From an alpha proteobacterium MED-G09 (lineage in GTDB: Bacteria > Pseudomonadota > Alphaproteobacteria > MED-G09), in assembly GCA_905182015.1 (NCBI GenBank), contig CAJIZT010000007.1, forward strand, positions 211,570 to 246,629: 35,060 bases of DNA, written 5' to 3'. This document shows, piece after piece, positions 25,359 to 32,950 of the stretch. The first letter of the stretch is position 1. Each line of letters opens with the position of its first letter. Both the position numbers and the translations under genes were made by a program. Below the pieces are notes generated by a model. That model made no database searches. It had not been told where the DNA came from and saw only the letters and a program-made list of their open reading frames with translations.

Positions 25359-25391
25359 TCCTATATAAAAAATTTATGGAGATATAGTGTT

Positions 25392-25907
25392 ATGCCGAGT
25401 GGTGGGGTGCGATCTGGAGCAGGGAGACCAAGAGGTCAAGGTAGGTTTGGTGAAGAAACAAAGCCATTGCGAATTCCAGTTAGTATGATTGATAGTGTTA
25501 TGACTTTTATAGAAAGTTATGATTTATCATTACCAATTTATAGCAATAAGGTTAATGCTGGATTTCCATCACCTGCAGATGATCATATAGAAGGGAAGCT
25601 TGATCTCAATACGCATTTAATAAAACATCCTTCAGCAACTTTTTTTGTTAAAGCAACGGGCGATTCAATGATCGGAGCAGGTATTCACGAAGGAGATATT
25701 TTAGTTGTTGACCGAAGTCTGGAAGCTAGAAATGGCAAGATAGTCATTGCTGCTGTTGATGGTAATTTGACCGTTAAGAGACTAAAGAGGAGCGGAAAGG
25801 ATATGCTTTTATCACCTGAAAATAATAACTATAAGCCTATAAAGTTAACAGAAAATAATGATGTAGTTATTTGGGGTGTAGTTACTAATGTAATTCACAA
25901 AGTTTAG
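25392..25907 (+). CDS. umuD: UmuD-like autoproteolytic SOS peptidase (S24 family)
   Basis: UmuD self-cleaves when stimulated by RecA filaments, and UmuD'2C forms DNA polymerase V. The 171-residue product carries the cleavage site Ala56-Gly57 in NAGFPSPADDH, the nucleophile Ser92 in KATGDSMIGAGI and the general base Lys129 in GNLTVKRL. The N-terminal arm is longer than in E. coli UmuD and contains GAGRPRGQGRFGE, which resembles an AT-hook core. GGAG at 25378-25381 is 10 nt before the ATG. umuC follows 11 bp after its stop. The chromosomal umuDC pair suggests SOS mutagenesis. Confidence 0.9.
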   Translation: MPSGGVRSGAGRPRGQGRFGEETKPLRIPVSMIDSVMTFIESYDLSLPIYSNKVNAGFPSPADDHIEGKLDLNTHLIKHPSATFFVKATGDSMIGAGIHEGDILVVDRSLEARNGKIVIAAVDGNLTVKRLKRSGKDMLLSPENNNYKPIKLTENNDVVIWGVVTNVIHKV

Positions 25908-25918
25908 CCTTGGATAAA

Positions 25919-27175
25919 ATGTTTGCTCTTGTTGATTGTAATAATTTCTATGTATCGTGTGAGCGTGTTTTTAACCCCCTGTTAATTAATAAACCTGTTG
26001 TTGTTTTATCAAATAATGATGGTTGTATTATTGCCCGATCTAATGAGGCAAAGGCTCTGAATATACCTATGGGGGCACCTTTTCATACCTATAGAGACTT
26101 TATTAACGCTCATAAAGTTAAGGTCTACTCATCGAATTATCCATTATATGGTGATATGTCAAATAGAGTGATGGCTTCGCTTTCTGAATTTAATCCTAAC
26201 CTTGAAGTTTATTCAATTGATGAAGCTTTTCTTAAATTTGATCAAAATGGGAATACTAATATTGATCACGATATTCTAAGAATTAAAGATAGCATCCTTA
26301 AATGGACTGGAATACCGGTTTCTATAGGTATTGGACCAACAAAAACCTTAGCAAAAATTGCTAATACCTTAGCAAAAAAAAACAATTATCACGGTATCTT
26401 TGATTTAAGTTCAAAAATAAAACAAGATGAAATTCTCAAGGATGTTAATGTCGAAAATATATGGGGTATTTCAAGACGCTGGGGCTCTAAGCTAAGAATG
26501 ATTGGTATTGGAAATGCCCTGCAGCTGCGTGATTCATCTCCTCGTAGAATAAGGCAATATCTTAGTGTTGTTGTGGAACGTATTGTTTACGAGCTAAGGG
26601 GGGTAGTATGTTTAGATATAAACGAAATATTACCAAAGAAAAACATTATGTGCTCTCGCTCTTTTGCTAACACTATTAGCGATAAGAGTATTTTAAGACA
26701 ATCCGTTATTGAATATGCAATACGAGCATGTGAGAAGATGCGGAACCAAAACACTCGAGCGCAAAGTGTATATATTTTTTTAAAAACTAATAAATTTAAT
26801 AAAGGAAGGCAGCATAACGAAGGAATAGTACTTGGACTAAGTACACCCTGTAGTGATACAGCTCAAATACTAAGATTAGTAACAACTGCTGTAGATGCTA
26901 TTTATAAATCAGGATATTTGTATCAGAAAGCAGGAATTATGTTACTTGATCTAATACCCGCGACTACGAATCAGGGTGATTTCTTTCAGAATACAAATTC
27001 ATCTGCCTCTGATAAACGTATGCACATCATTGATTCCTTAAATAAGAAATTTGGTCCTGGGACTATTTCTAACGGTAGCTTAAGATCAAGGAATAACAAA
27101 GAGTGGAGTGGTAAGCGACATTACTTATCACCCAGATACACAACACAGTGGGACGAATTACCACATGTCATGTAA
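25919..27175 (+). CDS. umuC: UmuC-like Y-family translesion DNA polymerase
   Basis: UmuC is the catalytic subunit of DNA polymerase V and copies damaged templates with low fidelity. The product is 418 residues from the ATG at 25919. The catalytic acidic residues are in MFALVDCNNFYVSCER (Asp6) and VYSIDEAFL (Asp101, Glu102). The fingers/palm segments VVVLSNNDGCIIARS and GIGIGPTKTLAKIANT follow the Y-family pattern. The C-terminal little-finger/UmuC-specific region is present to the end, so the protein looks complete. A TTG at 25910 would add MDK but lacks family support. It is cotranscribed with umuD. Confidence 0.92.
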   Translation: MFALVDCNNFYVSCERVFNPLLINKPVVVLSNNDGCIIARSNEAKALNIPMGAPFHTYRDFINAHKVKVYSSNYPLYGDMSNRVMASLSEFNPNLEVYSIDEAFLKFDQNGNTNIDHDILRIKDSILKWTGIPVSIGIGPTKTLAKIANTLAKKNNYHGIFDLSSKIKQDEILKDVNVENIWGISRRWGSKLRMIGIGNALQLRDSSPRRIRQYLSVVVERIVYELRGVVCLDINEILPKKNIMCSRSFANTISDKSILRQSVIEYAIRACEKMRNQNTRAQSVYIFLKTNKFNKGRQHNEGIVLGLSTPCSDTAQILRLVTTAVDAIYKSGYLYQKAGIMLLDLIPATTNQGDFFQNTNSSASDKRMHIIDSLNKKFGPGTISNGSLRSRNNKEWSGKRHYLSPRYTTQWDELPHVM

Positions 27176-27214
27176 TTTATTTTATGCTATTGTAGCTTAG
27201 AACAGGGAAATGCT

Positions 27215-28504
27215 ATGACAACTATTAATTTATCGAGCTCAGCTGATATTATTATACCTACAAACAATGGTGATACCTACAGGGGTATGGATGGGGATGA
27301 CACATATATATTAGTATCCCAAGATAAGTCATCATCAGTATCGATTATTGATACGACGGGAAATAATACAATCCAATTACCAGAGTGGTCGAAAATAAAA
27401 TCAATATCAGTGTCAAAGGATGCAATTAGAATAACATGTGATGACATGACAATCTTCACAATAAATGGAGCTGACAAATTTTCTTATGATGTGGGAGGTA
27501 ATCTTACAAATAATAGTATCGGAAGCATAAAAACATTCAACGAATTCGTTAGTATTTTTGATTTAACTCCCCCTTCAGAAGGAACGGTTAATAAGTCTAC
27601 AAGTAAAATTGTATATGAAGATTCTTTTCGAGTCCTTTATGAGGTTAAAGTTCAGAAAGAAGACAGCGGTAATAAGTATTATATTAATAATGAATTAAGC
27701 CCAGATTTATCATTATCATCAGGTGAAAAGTATGTTTTTGATTTAAATGATACCTCTGCATCAAACCACCCTCTCTCAATATCGGAAACTAAAAATGGAA
27801 CTCATGCTGATGGTATTACAGTAAGCAATGGTATAAAATTTTATGCAGAAGGTTATGAAAAAACTGAGACTGATTTTTCATCCCTCTTTTCTTCCGAAGG
27901 TACTCTAGAAAATGCATTTATGGTTTTTGAGCCATCTGTAAGTGATACAGTTTTATATTACTATTGTCTGGTTCATAACGGAATGGCAAACGATGCAAAA
28001 ATTCTTATTGATAGCTATGTTGAGGAATCTAGTGAGGTTATGCCTGATGCGGCAGTTGTTACTGAATCCATTAAGGTTCAAAATAGTGGTTCATCTGATT
28101 ACACAATGACTGGTCAAACAATCTCTGAAAATGATCCAATTTTGACCTTAGAGAGAGGTAAAACATATGATTTTGATATTAGCTCACCGGGTCATCCATT
28201 TTGGATAAAAACGGAACAAATCAATGGAACTTCAAATTCCTACTCAGAGGGTATTATGAATAATGGTGCCTCAAATGGAATACTAACATTCACTGTTCCC
28301 AGTGATGCTCCATCAAAGCTGTATTATATTTGTCAAATTCACAGCAGCATGACAGGTGTCATAAATATTGTTGATAAGAATGAGACTGATACTATCATAT
28401 CAAGTAGCTCTGCAGGCCCAAGTTACGGATATAATTATGGTTTAGATTTAATATTTGATTTTCCAAGTACGGAAGAATTTATATCGATTAGTTTTGATAT
28501 TTAA
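27215..28504 (+). CDS. RTX-like protein with two amicyanin-type cupredoxin domains
   Basis: I do not recognise a named family. The 429-residue product has no N-terminal signal peptide. Residues 1-110 contain a Gly/Asp-rich segment (NNGDTYRGMDGDDTYILV) and IDTTGNNTIQL...FTINGADKFSYDVGGN, resembling RTX-linked modules of marine alphaproteobacteria. Two cupredoxin-like domains follow, at about 139-267 and 283-387. Each has the full type-1 copper set: His185, Cys251, His254, Met257 in domain 1 and His327, Cys373, His376, Met379 in domain 2. The Cys-x2-His-x2-Met spacing is like amicyanin. The C-terminal tail (about 400-429) is aromatic and hydrophobic (YNYGLDLIFDFPSTEEFISI), possibly a type I secretion signal. 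It is 12 bp upstream of a DUF4149-like gene. Copper binding is predicted, not shown. Confidence 0.75.
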   Translation: MTTINLSSSADIIIPTNNGDTYRGMDGDDTYILVSQDKSSSVSIIDTTGNNTIQLPEWSKIKSISVSKDAIRITCDDMTIFTINGADKFSYDVGGNLTNNSIGSIKTFNEFVSIFDLTPPSEGTVNKSTSKIVYEDSFRVLYEVKVQKEDSGNKYYINNELSPDLSLSSGEKYVFDLNDTSASNHPLSISETKNGTHADGITVSNGIKFYAEGYEKTETDFSSLFSSEGTLENAFMVFEPSVSDTVLYYYCLVHNGMANDAKILIDSYVEESSEVMPDAAVVTESIKVQNSGSSDYTMTGQTISENDPILTLERGKTYDFDISSPGHPFWIKTEQINGTSNSYSEGIMNNGASNGILTFTVPSDAPSKLYYICQIHSSMTGVINIVDKNETDTIISSSSAGPSYGYNYGLDLIFDFPSTEEFISISFDI

Positions 28505-28516
28505 CTGGAGAAAGAA

Positions 28517-28915
28517 ATGGTAGCTAATTATTTAACGGTAGGACTACTGGCAATAATGGTTTTCTATTCTTTTGGTGTAGCTATTAACGTTCATAGAGCT
28601 TTAGACAAAGAAAATGCAGGGAAGCTTTTAAGAAAACTCTTTCCTGTTTATTTTTTATGGGGAATACTGATTTCTGTAATTGCTGAAATTATTTATTTCT
28701 ATGAAGGGCTAGAAACGCAAGCATTTATTATGGCAGTTATTGCTATTGGATATCTTTATTCAAGACAAGTGCTGGTTCCAAAGCTTAATAAAAATAGAGA
28801 TTTGGCAAATGAGGGAGATAAAGAATCAAAAAAGATTTTTAGCTCCCTTCACTTCCAGAGTATAATGATTAACTTAATACAAATGTTATTATTAACACTT
28901 ATACTATTTATTTAG
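28517..28915 (+). CDS. Small 4-TM membrane protein, DUF4149/TMEM205-like
   Basis: This 132-residue protein has four predicted TM segments (about 2-24, 42-65, 69-86 and 113-132). The order of features recalls DUF4149: RALDKENAGKLLRKLFPVYF after TM1, and LHFQSIMINLIQMLLLTLIL at the C-terminus, similar to the LHxLSxxLNxLQ pattern of that family. The family's function in bacteria is unknown. GGAG gives a good start at 28517, and it lies 12 bp after the cupredoxin gene, so the two form a unit. Its stop overlaps that of the convergent SDR gene by 4 bp (28912-28915). Confidence 0.65.
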   Translation: MVANYLTVGLLAIMVFYSFGVAINVHRALDKENAGKLLRKLFPVYFLWGILISVIAEIIYFYEGLETQAFIMAVIAIGYLYSRQVLVPKLNKNRDLANEGDKESKKIFSSLHFQSIMINLIQMLLLTLILFI

Positions 28916-29793
28916 ACGGATCTTTTGCTTTTATCAGCATCGTTTGATGATTTTATCATATTACGAATACCATCCCAGTCCTCTTCGGTTAATTTATCTA
29001 AGCTTTGATAGAAATTACCACTTGATCCTAAGTGACTCGCGCCATCAATCGCTATAGTTTGACCCGTAAGATAGTCACACCCATCAGCCATTAGGAATGT
29101 TGCCAAGTTTCTTAATTCTTGCATTTCACCATTTCTTCTCATTGGTATTTTTGAATCGTTTTCATTTGAATCTGTATCCTGTCCTGGACTCAGTCTCTCC
29201 CATGCTCCTTTTGTAGGGAATGGACCAGGCGCAATTGCATTTAGCCTAATACCATAATGACCCCACTCTGCGGCAAGAGATTTAGTCATAATATTGACTC
29301 CAGCTTTTGACATTGCTGATGGAACCGTAAAGGGTCCTCCATTCCAAATCCAAGTAGTTAAGATTGATATAACAGAGCCTTTAACGCCTCCATCAATCCA
29401 CCGTGTACCACAAGCATGTGTTAAATAGAAAGATCCACGAAAGACTATATTAGAGATCGCTTCAAAGCCTTTAGGGCTAATATCTTTAGTAGGAGAAATG
29501 AAATTACCCGCAGCATTATTAACAAGACCAGTTAAGGCCCCGCCATCGCTCCATATCGTATCTATCATATCGTTAACTGCATCTGAAACTCTAATATCGC
29601 AGGCGTACCCTTTTATCTTACCACCCTGATCGGTAATTTCCTTTACTGTTTCATCTAAGACAGCTTGTCTTCTTCCACAGATATAAACTTCAGCACCTAA
29701 TTCGGCATACTCTGATGCCATTTCTTTTCCTAAACCAGTTCCGCCACCGGTAACTAGAATTCTTTTTCCTTTGAGGATATCTTTTTGAAACAT
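28912..29793 (-). CDS. SDR oxidoreductase, 2,4-dienoyl-CoA reductase-like
   Basis: This 293-residue short-chain dehydrogenase/reductase has the NADP-binding TGGGTGLG (15-22) and NNAAGNF segment typical of 2,4-dienoyl-CoA reductases. Where classical SDRs have Tyr-x-x-x-Lys, this protein has Ser159-Ala-Met-Ser-Lys163, the same loss of Tyr seen in DECR-type enzymes. It also has NAIAPGPFPTKGAW and a C-terminal region with LTGQTIAIDGA. It could help degrade unsaturated fatty acids, which fits the acyl-CoA dehydrogenase and thiolase elsewhere in the window. It could also be another SDR; the substrate is not proved. TAGGAAAA precedes the start. Confidence 0.83.
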   Translation of the reverse strand: MFQKDILKGKRILVTGGGTGLGKEMASEYAELGAEVYICGRRQAVLDETVKEITDQGGKIKGYACDIRVSDAVNDMIDTIWSDGGALTGLVNNAAGNFISPTKDISPKGFEAISNIVFRGSFYLTHACGTRWIDGGVKGSVISILTTWIWNGGPFTVPSAMSKAGVNIMTKSLAAEWGHYGIRLNAIAPGPFPTKGAWERLSPGQDTDSNENDSKIPMRRNGEMQELRNLATFLMADGCDYLTGQTIAIDGASHLGSSGNFYQSLDKLTEEDWDGIRNMIKSSNDADKSKRSV

Positions 29794-29802
29794 ATAATTT
29801 TC

Positions 29803-30561
29803 CTATATTAGTTTTAAACGAGTAAATAATATTGAAACTATCCAACCTAATAGTCCAGATAAGATAATTGCTATAATTCCATACAGTAGTGCAAATTTAT
29901 TTGCAAAAAGCCATATTAATCTTGCAAAACCTGCTTGCTTTAAATCAATAGAACTTTCTGCATAAGAAATAGCCTCTCCATTTTGAAAAAGAAAATATCG
30001 AATAAAATATTTACCTTGTAAAGAGTTTGGAGGTAAAAGAAATTCAGTTTTAAATAAACCCACTTTTCCGGGTCCAGATTTTAAAATTACATTACCTTCT
30101 TTTTCAAGAAACTGACCTTTGTCATACATTTCTGATCTTAATCTATTATCAAATTTAACTTGTTTGACTGTGCTATGTTTAATTTTGGCTTTGCCAAGAG
30201 GAAGATTTTCTATTCCTAAACCTAATTTATTCAGATTTTTCTGACTAGTTATTTCCATAAAAGGTTTTGAGCTGAGTATATTATAATAACTTGGCACATT
30301 GGTGTAATAAGATTTACCTCGTCCAAGCCATATTCCAAAAAATCTTCTTTTTTCTTGCATAGTTTGATTTTTAGGAGGACCAACAATTTCAATCATTATA
30401 TCCCTTCTCCCTATAGGAGTTGCACCAAATAAAACAACACGTGTTCCAGAGATACCTGGATTAATTTGAACATCTCTCTCATTTGTATCAATCACTAAGT
30501 CTAAAGGCGCTTGTGCACACAAGAACGTTAAGATAAAAATAATTTTAAAATAAGTATTCAT
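29803..30561 (-). CDS. TIGR02186-type conserved membrane protein
   Basis: This 252-residue protein has an N-terminal signal sequence (MNTYFKIIFILTFLCAQA), a beta-rich periplasmic region and a C-terminal TM helix (about 222-247). The segments LVIDTNERDVQINPGISGTR, VVLFGATPIGRRDIMIEIVG and WLGRGKSYYTNVPSYY match the alphaproteobacterial TIGR02186 family as I remember it. Its start overlaps the TauE/SafE stop by one base (TAATG), so it is translationally coupled. The pair is a recurrent alphaproteobacterial unit. Function is unknown; an accessory role for the transporter is inferred. Confidence 0.75.
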   Translation of the reverse strand: MNTYFKIIFILTFLCAQAPLDLVIDTNERDVQINPGISGTRVVLFGATPIGRRDIMIEIVGPPKNQTMQEKRRFFGIWLGRGKSYYTNVPSYYNILSSKPFMEITSQKNLNKLGLGIENLPLGKAKIKHSTVKQVKFDNRLRSEMYDKGQFLEKEGNVILKSGPGKVGLFKTEFLLPPNSLQGKYFIRYFLFQNGEAISYAESSIDLKQAGFARLIWLFANKFALLYGIIAIILSGLLGWIVSILFTRLKLI

Positions 30562-31478
30562 TAATGCGATCCTCCGCCTATTAAGAGGGTAATTGTCTCA
30601 CTGGGCCTTATTAATAAATCAGAGGCCATAATAATTCCAACGCTTAAAACTAGAACCGCCAGTGATGCTCTGAGCATAGGACCCTGAAGCTTACTACTTA
30701 ATTTAACACCTATTTGAGCGCCGACAGCTCCACCTAATAATAAAATTAACGCTAATACTATATCGACTGTTTGATTGTGGTAGGAATGGAGAAGTGTAAC
30801 TATCGCAGTTACAAAAATTATTTGATATAATGATGTGCCAATAACAACAGAGGTTGGCATTCTAATAATATATATCATAGCAGGAATCATAATAAATCCA
30901 CCGCCAACTCCCATTATTGATGCTAAAATTCCAACAATGAATCCTATAGTTAAAGGCGGTATTATGGATATATATAAACCAGATTTTTTAAACCTCATTC
31001 TGAATGGTAAGCCCATAATCCAGGAATGGTGATACGGTTTAGATCTTTTTTTCTTACTGAAAAACCCCATGCTGTCAAGACTTTCATAAAGCATAAAGCT
31101 ACCGATGCTAGTTAAAAATAAGAAGTAAGTTAAGGTTATTAAAAGGTCTATAAGACCCACCTTGATCAGAGAATTAAAAATACTAATTCCAACGAAAGAG
31201 CCAAGCATTCCTCCAACCAAAAGAAGATTACCAAGCTTGATATCCACTGCATTTCTTTTTAAATGCCCTATTGTTCCCGATAACGAAGATCCAACAATAT
31301 GATTTGCTTCTGATGCAACTGCAACAGCTGGCGGAATCCCTAAAAGAATAAGCAAGGGTGTCATTAGAAATCCTCCTCCAACGCCAAACATTCCAGAAAG
31401 TATTCCAACTAGCATCCCAAGAATTAGGAATATTATTGGATTAATTGAAAGCTCTGCAATTGGTAGATAAAGTTCCAT
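30561..31478 (-). CDS. TauE/SafE (TSUP) family permease
   Basis: TSUP permeases export or import sulfite, sulfoacetate, taurine-derived or other anions across the inner membrane. The product is about 305 residues from the ATG at 31478, with about eight TM helices. It shows the family's paired Gly-rich repeats: LVGILSGMFGVGGGFLMTPL near the N-terminus and GFIVGILASIMGVGGGFIMI in the second half. A TTG at 31490 would add four residues; neither start has a clear Shine-Dalgarno. It heads a two-gene unit with the TIGR02186-type gene. The substrate is not evident. Confidence 0.88.
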   Translation of the reverse strand: MELYLPIAELSINPIIFLILGMLVGILSGMFGVGGGFLMTPLLILLGIPPAVAVASEANHIVGSSLSGTIGHLKRNAVDIKLGNLLLVGGMLGSFVGISIFNSLIKVGLIDLLITLTYFLFLTSIGSFMLYESLDSMGFFSKKKRSKPYHHSWIMGLPFRMRFKKSGLYISIIPPLTIGFIVGILASIMGVGGGFIMIPAMIYIIRMPTSVVIGTSLYQIIFVTAIVTLLHSYHNQTVDIVLALILLLGGAVGAQIGVKLSSKLQGPMLRASLAVLVLSVGIIMASDLLIRPSETITLLIGGGSH

Positions 31479-31619
31479 AACAAATATCAACGTAATATAT
31501 TTAAAAAATAAGGCCAGTCTGCTTAAAATTCTTTAATAACAATAGAGACAGTTCTATTTTAATAATATATAAATTTGTCAATAATAAGTCTTATCAAAAA
31601 GATAGAGGTAATAAAAAAA

Positions 31620-32855
31620 ATGACAGAAGCTTGGATAATTGATGCTTGTCGTACTCCAAGAGGTATAGGCAAGGCCGGTAAAGGGGCTTTGAGTTCTATG
31701 CACCCACAACATTTAGGTGCAGCAGTCCTCAAGGCTATAGCCGAAAGAAACAAAATAAATACTGCAGAAGTTGATGATATTATTTGGGGCACTAGTTCTC
31801 AAAGAGGTACTCAAGGTGGTGATTTAGGGCGTATGGCGGCTCTCGATGCAGGGTATGATGTTAAATCAAGTGCCGTAACGCTTGATAGATTCTGTGGATC
31901 AGGGATTACAAGTGTAAATATTGCAGCATCAAGTATTATGTCTGGAATGGAAGATTTAGTTTTGGCTGGTGGAACAGAAATGATGTCTACGTATGGTCAA
32001 GATGGAAATACACCATCACCCTTTATGGATAATGGAAATACAAGATTGAGAAGTGAACATCCACAACCACATCAGGGTGTGTGTGCAGATGCTATTGCCA
32101 CTCTTGAGGGAATAAATAGAGAAGCAGTGGATGCATTAGCGTTTGTCAGCCAACAAAATGCTGACAAGGCAATTAAAGCCGGCTATTTTGATAAATCACT
32201 GATACCTGTTTATAATGCTGAAGGTGAATTAGTTCTTGATAAAGAAGAATTTCCAAGGCCTCAAACAACATTAGAAGGTTTGTCTGATCTTAAAGCTTCC
32301 TTTGAATCTTTAGCTGATTATCCTTTAGACGAGGAAGGTACAACTTTTAGAAAATTAGTCCTGCAAAAATATCCTGATTTAAAAATTAATCATGTTCATC
32401 ATGCAGGTAATAGTTCTGGAGTAGTTGATGGAGCTGCGGCTCTTCTTCTTGCTTCACCAAATTACGCTAAAGCTAATGGAATGAAGCCTCGCGCTCGTAT
32501 CAGAGCTATGGCAAATATGGGTGACTCTCCTACTCTAATGCTGAACGCACCGGTTCCTGCTGCAAAAAAAGTTTTAGAAAAAGCAAATCTATCAATTAAC
32601 GATATTGATCTTTTTGAAGTTAACGAAGCTTTTTCAGTTGTAACAGAAAAGTTTATTCGTGATCTTGATATTGATAGAGCTAAAATTAATGTTAATGGTG
32701 GAGCTATGGCACTTGGACACCCTATTGGAGCAACTGGTTCTATATTAGTAGGTACTGTATTAGACGAGTTGGAAAGAAGGGATCTTCAATTTGGATTAGT
32801 CACTATGTGTGCCGCAGGTGGAATGGCGCCAGCAGTAATAATCGAAAGAGTTTAG
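31620..32855 (+). CDS. Acetyl-CoA C-acyltransferase (thiolase)
   Basis: Thiolases cleave 3-ketoacyl-CoA or condense two acetyl-CoA. From the ATG at 31620 the product is 411 residues, starting MTEAWIIDACRTPRGIGKAG, a typical thiolase N-terminus. The nucleophile is Cys92 in TLDRFCGSGITSVN, the general-base His367 is in GGAMALGHPIGATG and Cys397 is in VTMCAAGGMAPA. A TTG at 31575 would add 15 residues (MSIISLIKKIEVIKK) that do not fit the family. AGAGG at 31604-31608 supports the ATG. The biosynthetic or degradative role is not settled from sequence. Confidence 0.92.
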   Translation: MTEAWIIDACRTPRGIGKAGKGALSSMHPQHLGAAVLKAIAERNKINTAEVDDIIWGTSSQRGTQGGDLGRMAALDAGYDVKSSAVTLDRFCGSGITSVNIAASSIMSGMEDLVLAGGTEMMSTYGQDGNTPSPFMDNGNTRLRSEHPQPHQGVCADAIATLEGINREAVDALAFVSQQNADKAIKAGYFDKSLIPVYNAEGELVLDKEEFPRPQTTLEGLSDLKASFESLADYPLDEEGTTFRKLVLQKYPDLKINHVHHAGNSSGVVDGAAALLLASPNYAKANGMKPRARIRAMANMGDSPTLMLNAPVPAAKKVLEKANLSINDIDLFEVNEAFSVVTEKFIRDLDIDRAKINVNGGAMALGHPIGATGSILVGTVLDELERRDLQFGLVTMCAAGGMAPAVIIERV

Positions 32856-32950
32856 ATTTAATTTTCTTTTATAAATTTTAAGTTAAATTGTTTTCTTAAT
32901 TTAAGTTTAAGATTTAGTAGTGCGCTTGTAAAATATTGAGGGTTTAAAAA

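Noticed and set aside
25336..25391. LexA box of the GTTC-N7-GTTC type before umuD
   Set aside because: Only one half (GTTC at 25357-25360) is present, with no partner at 7 bp on either side.
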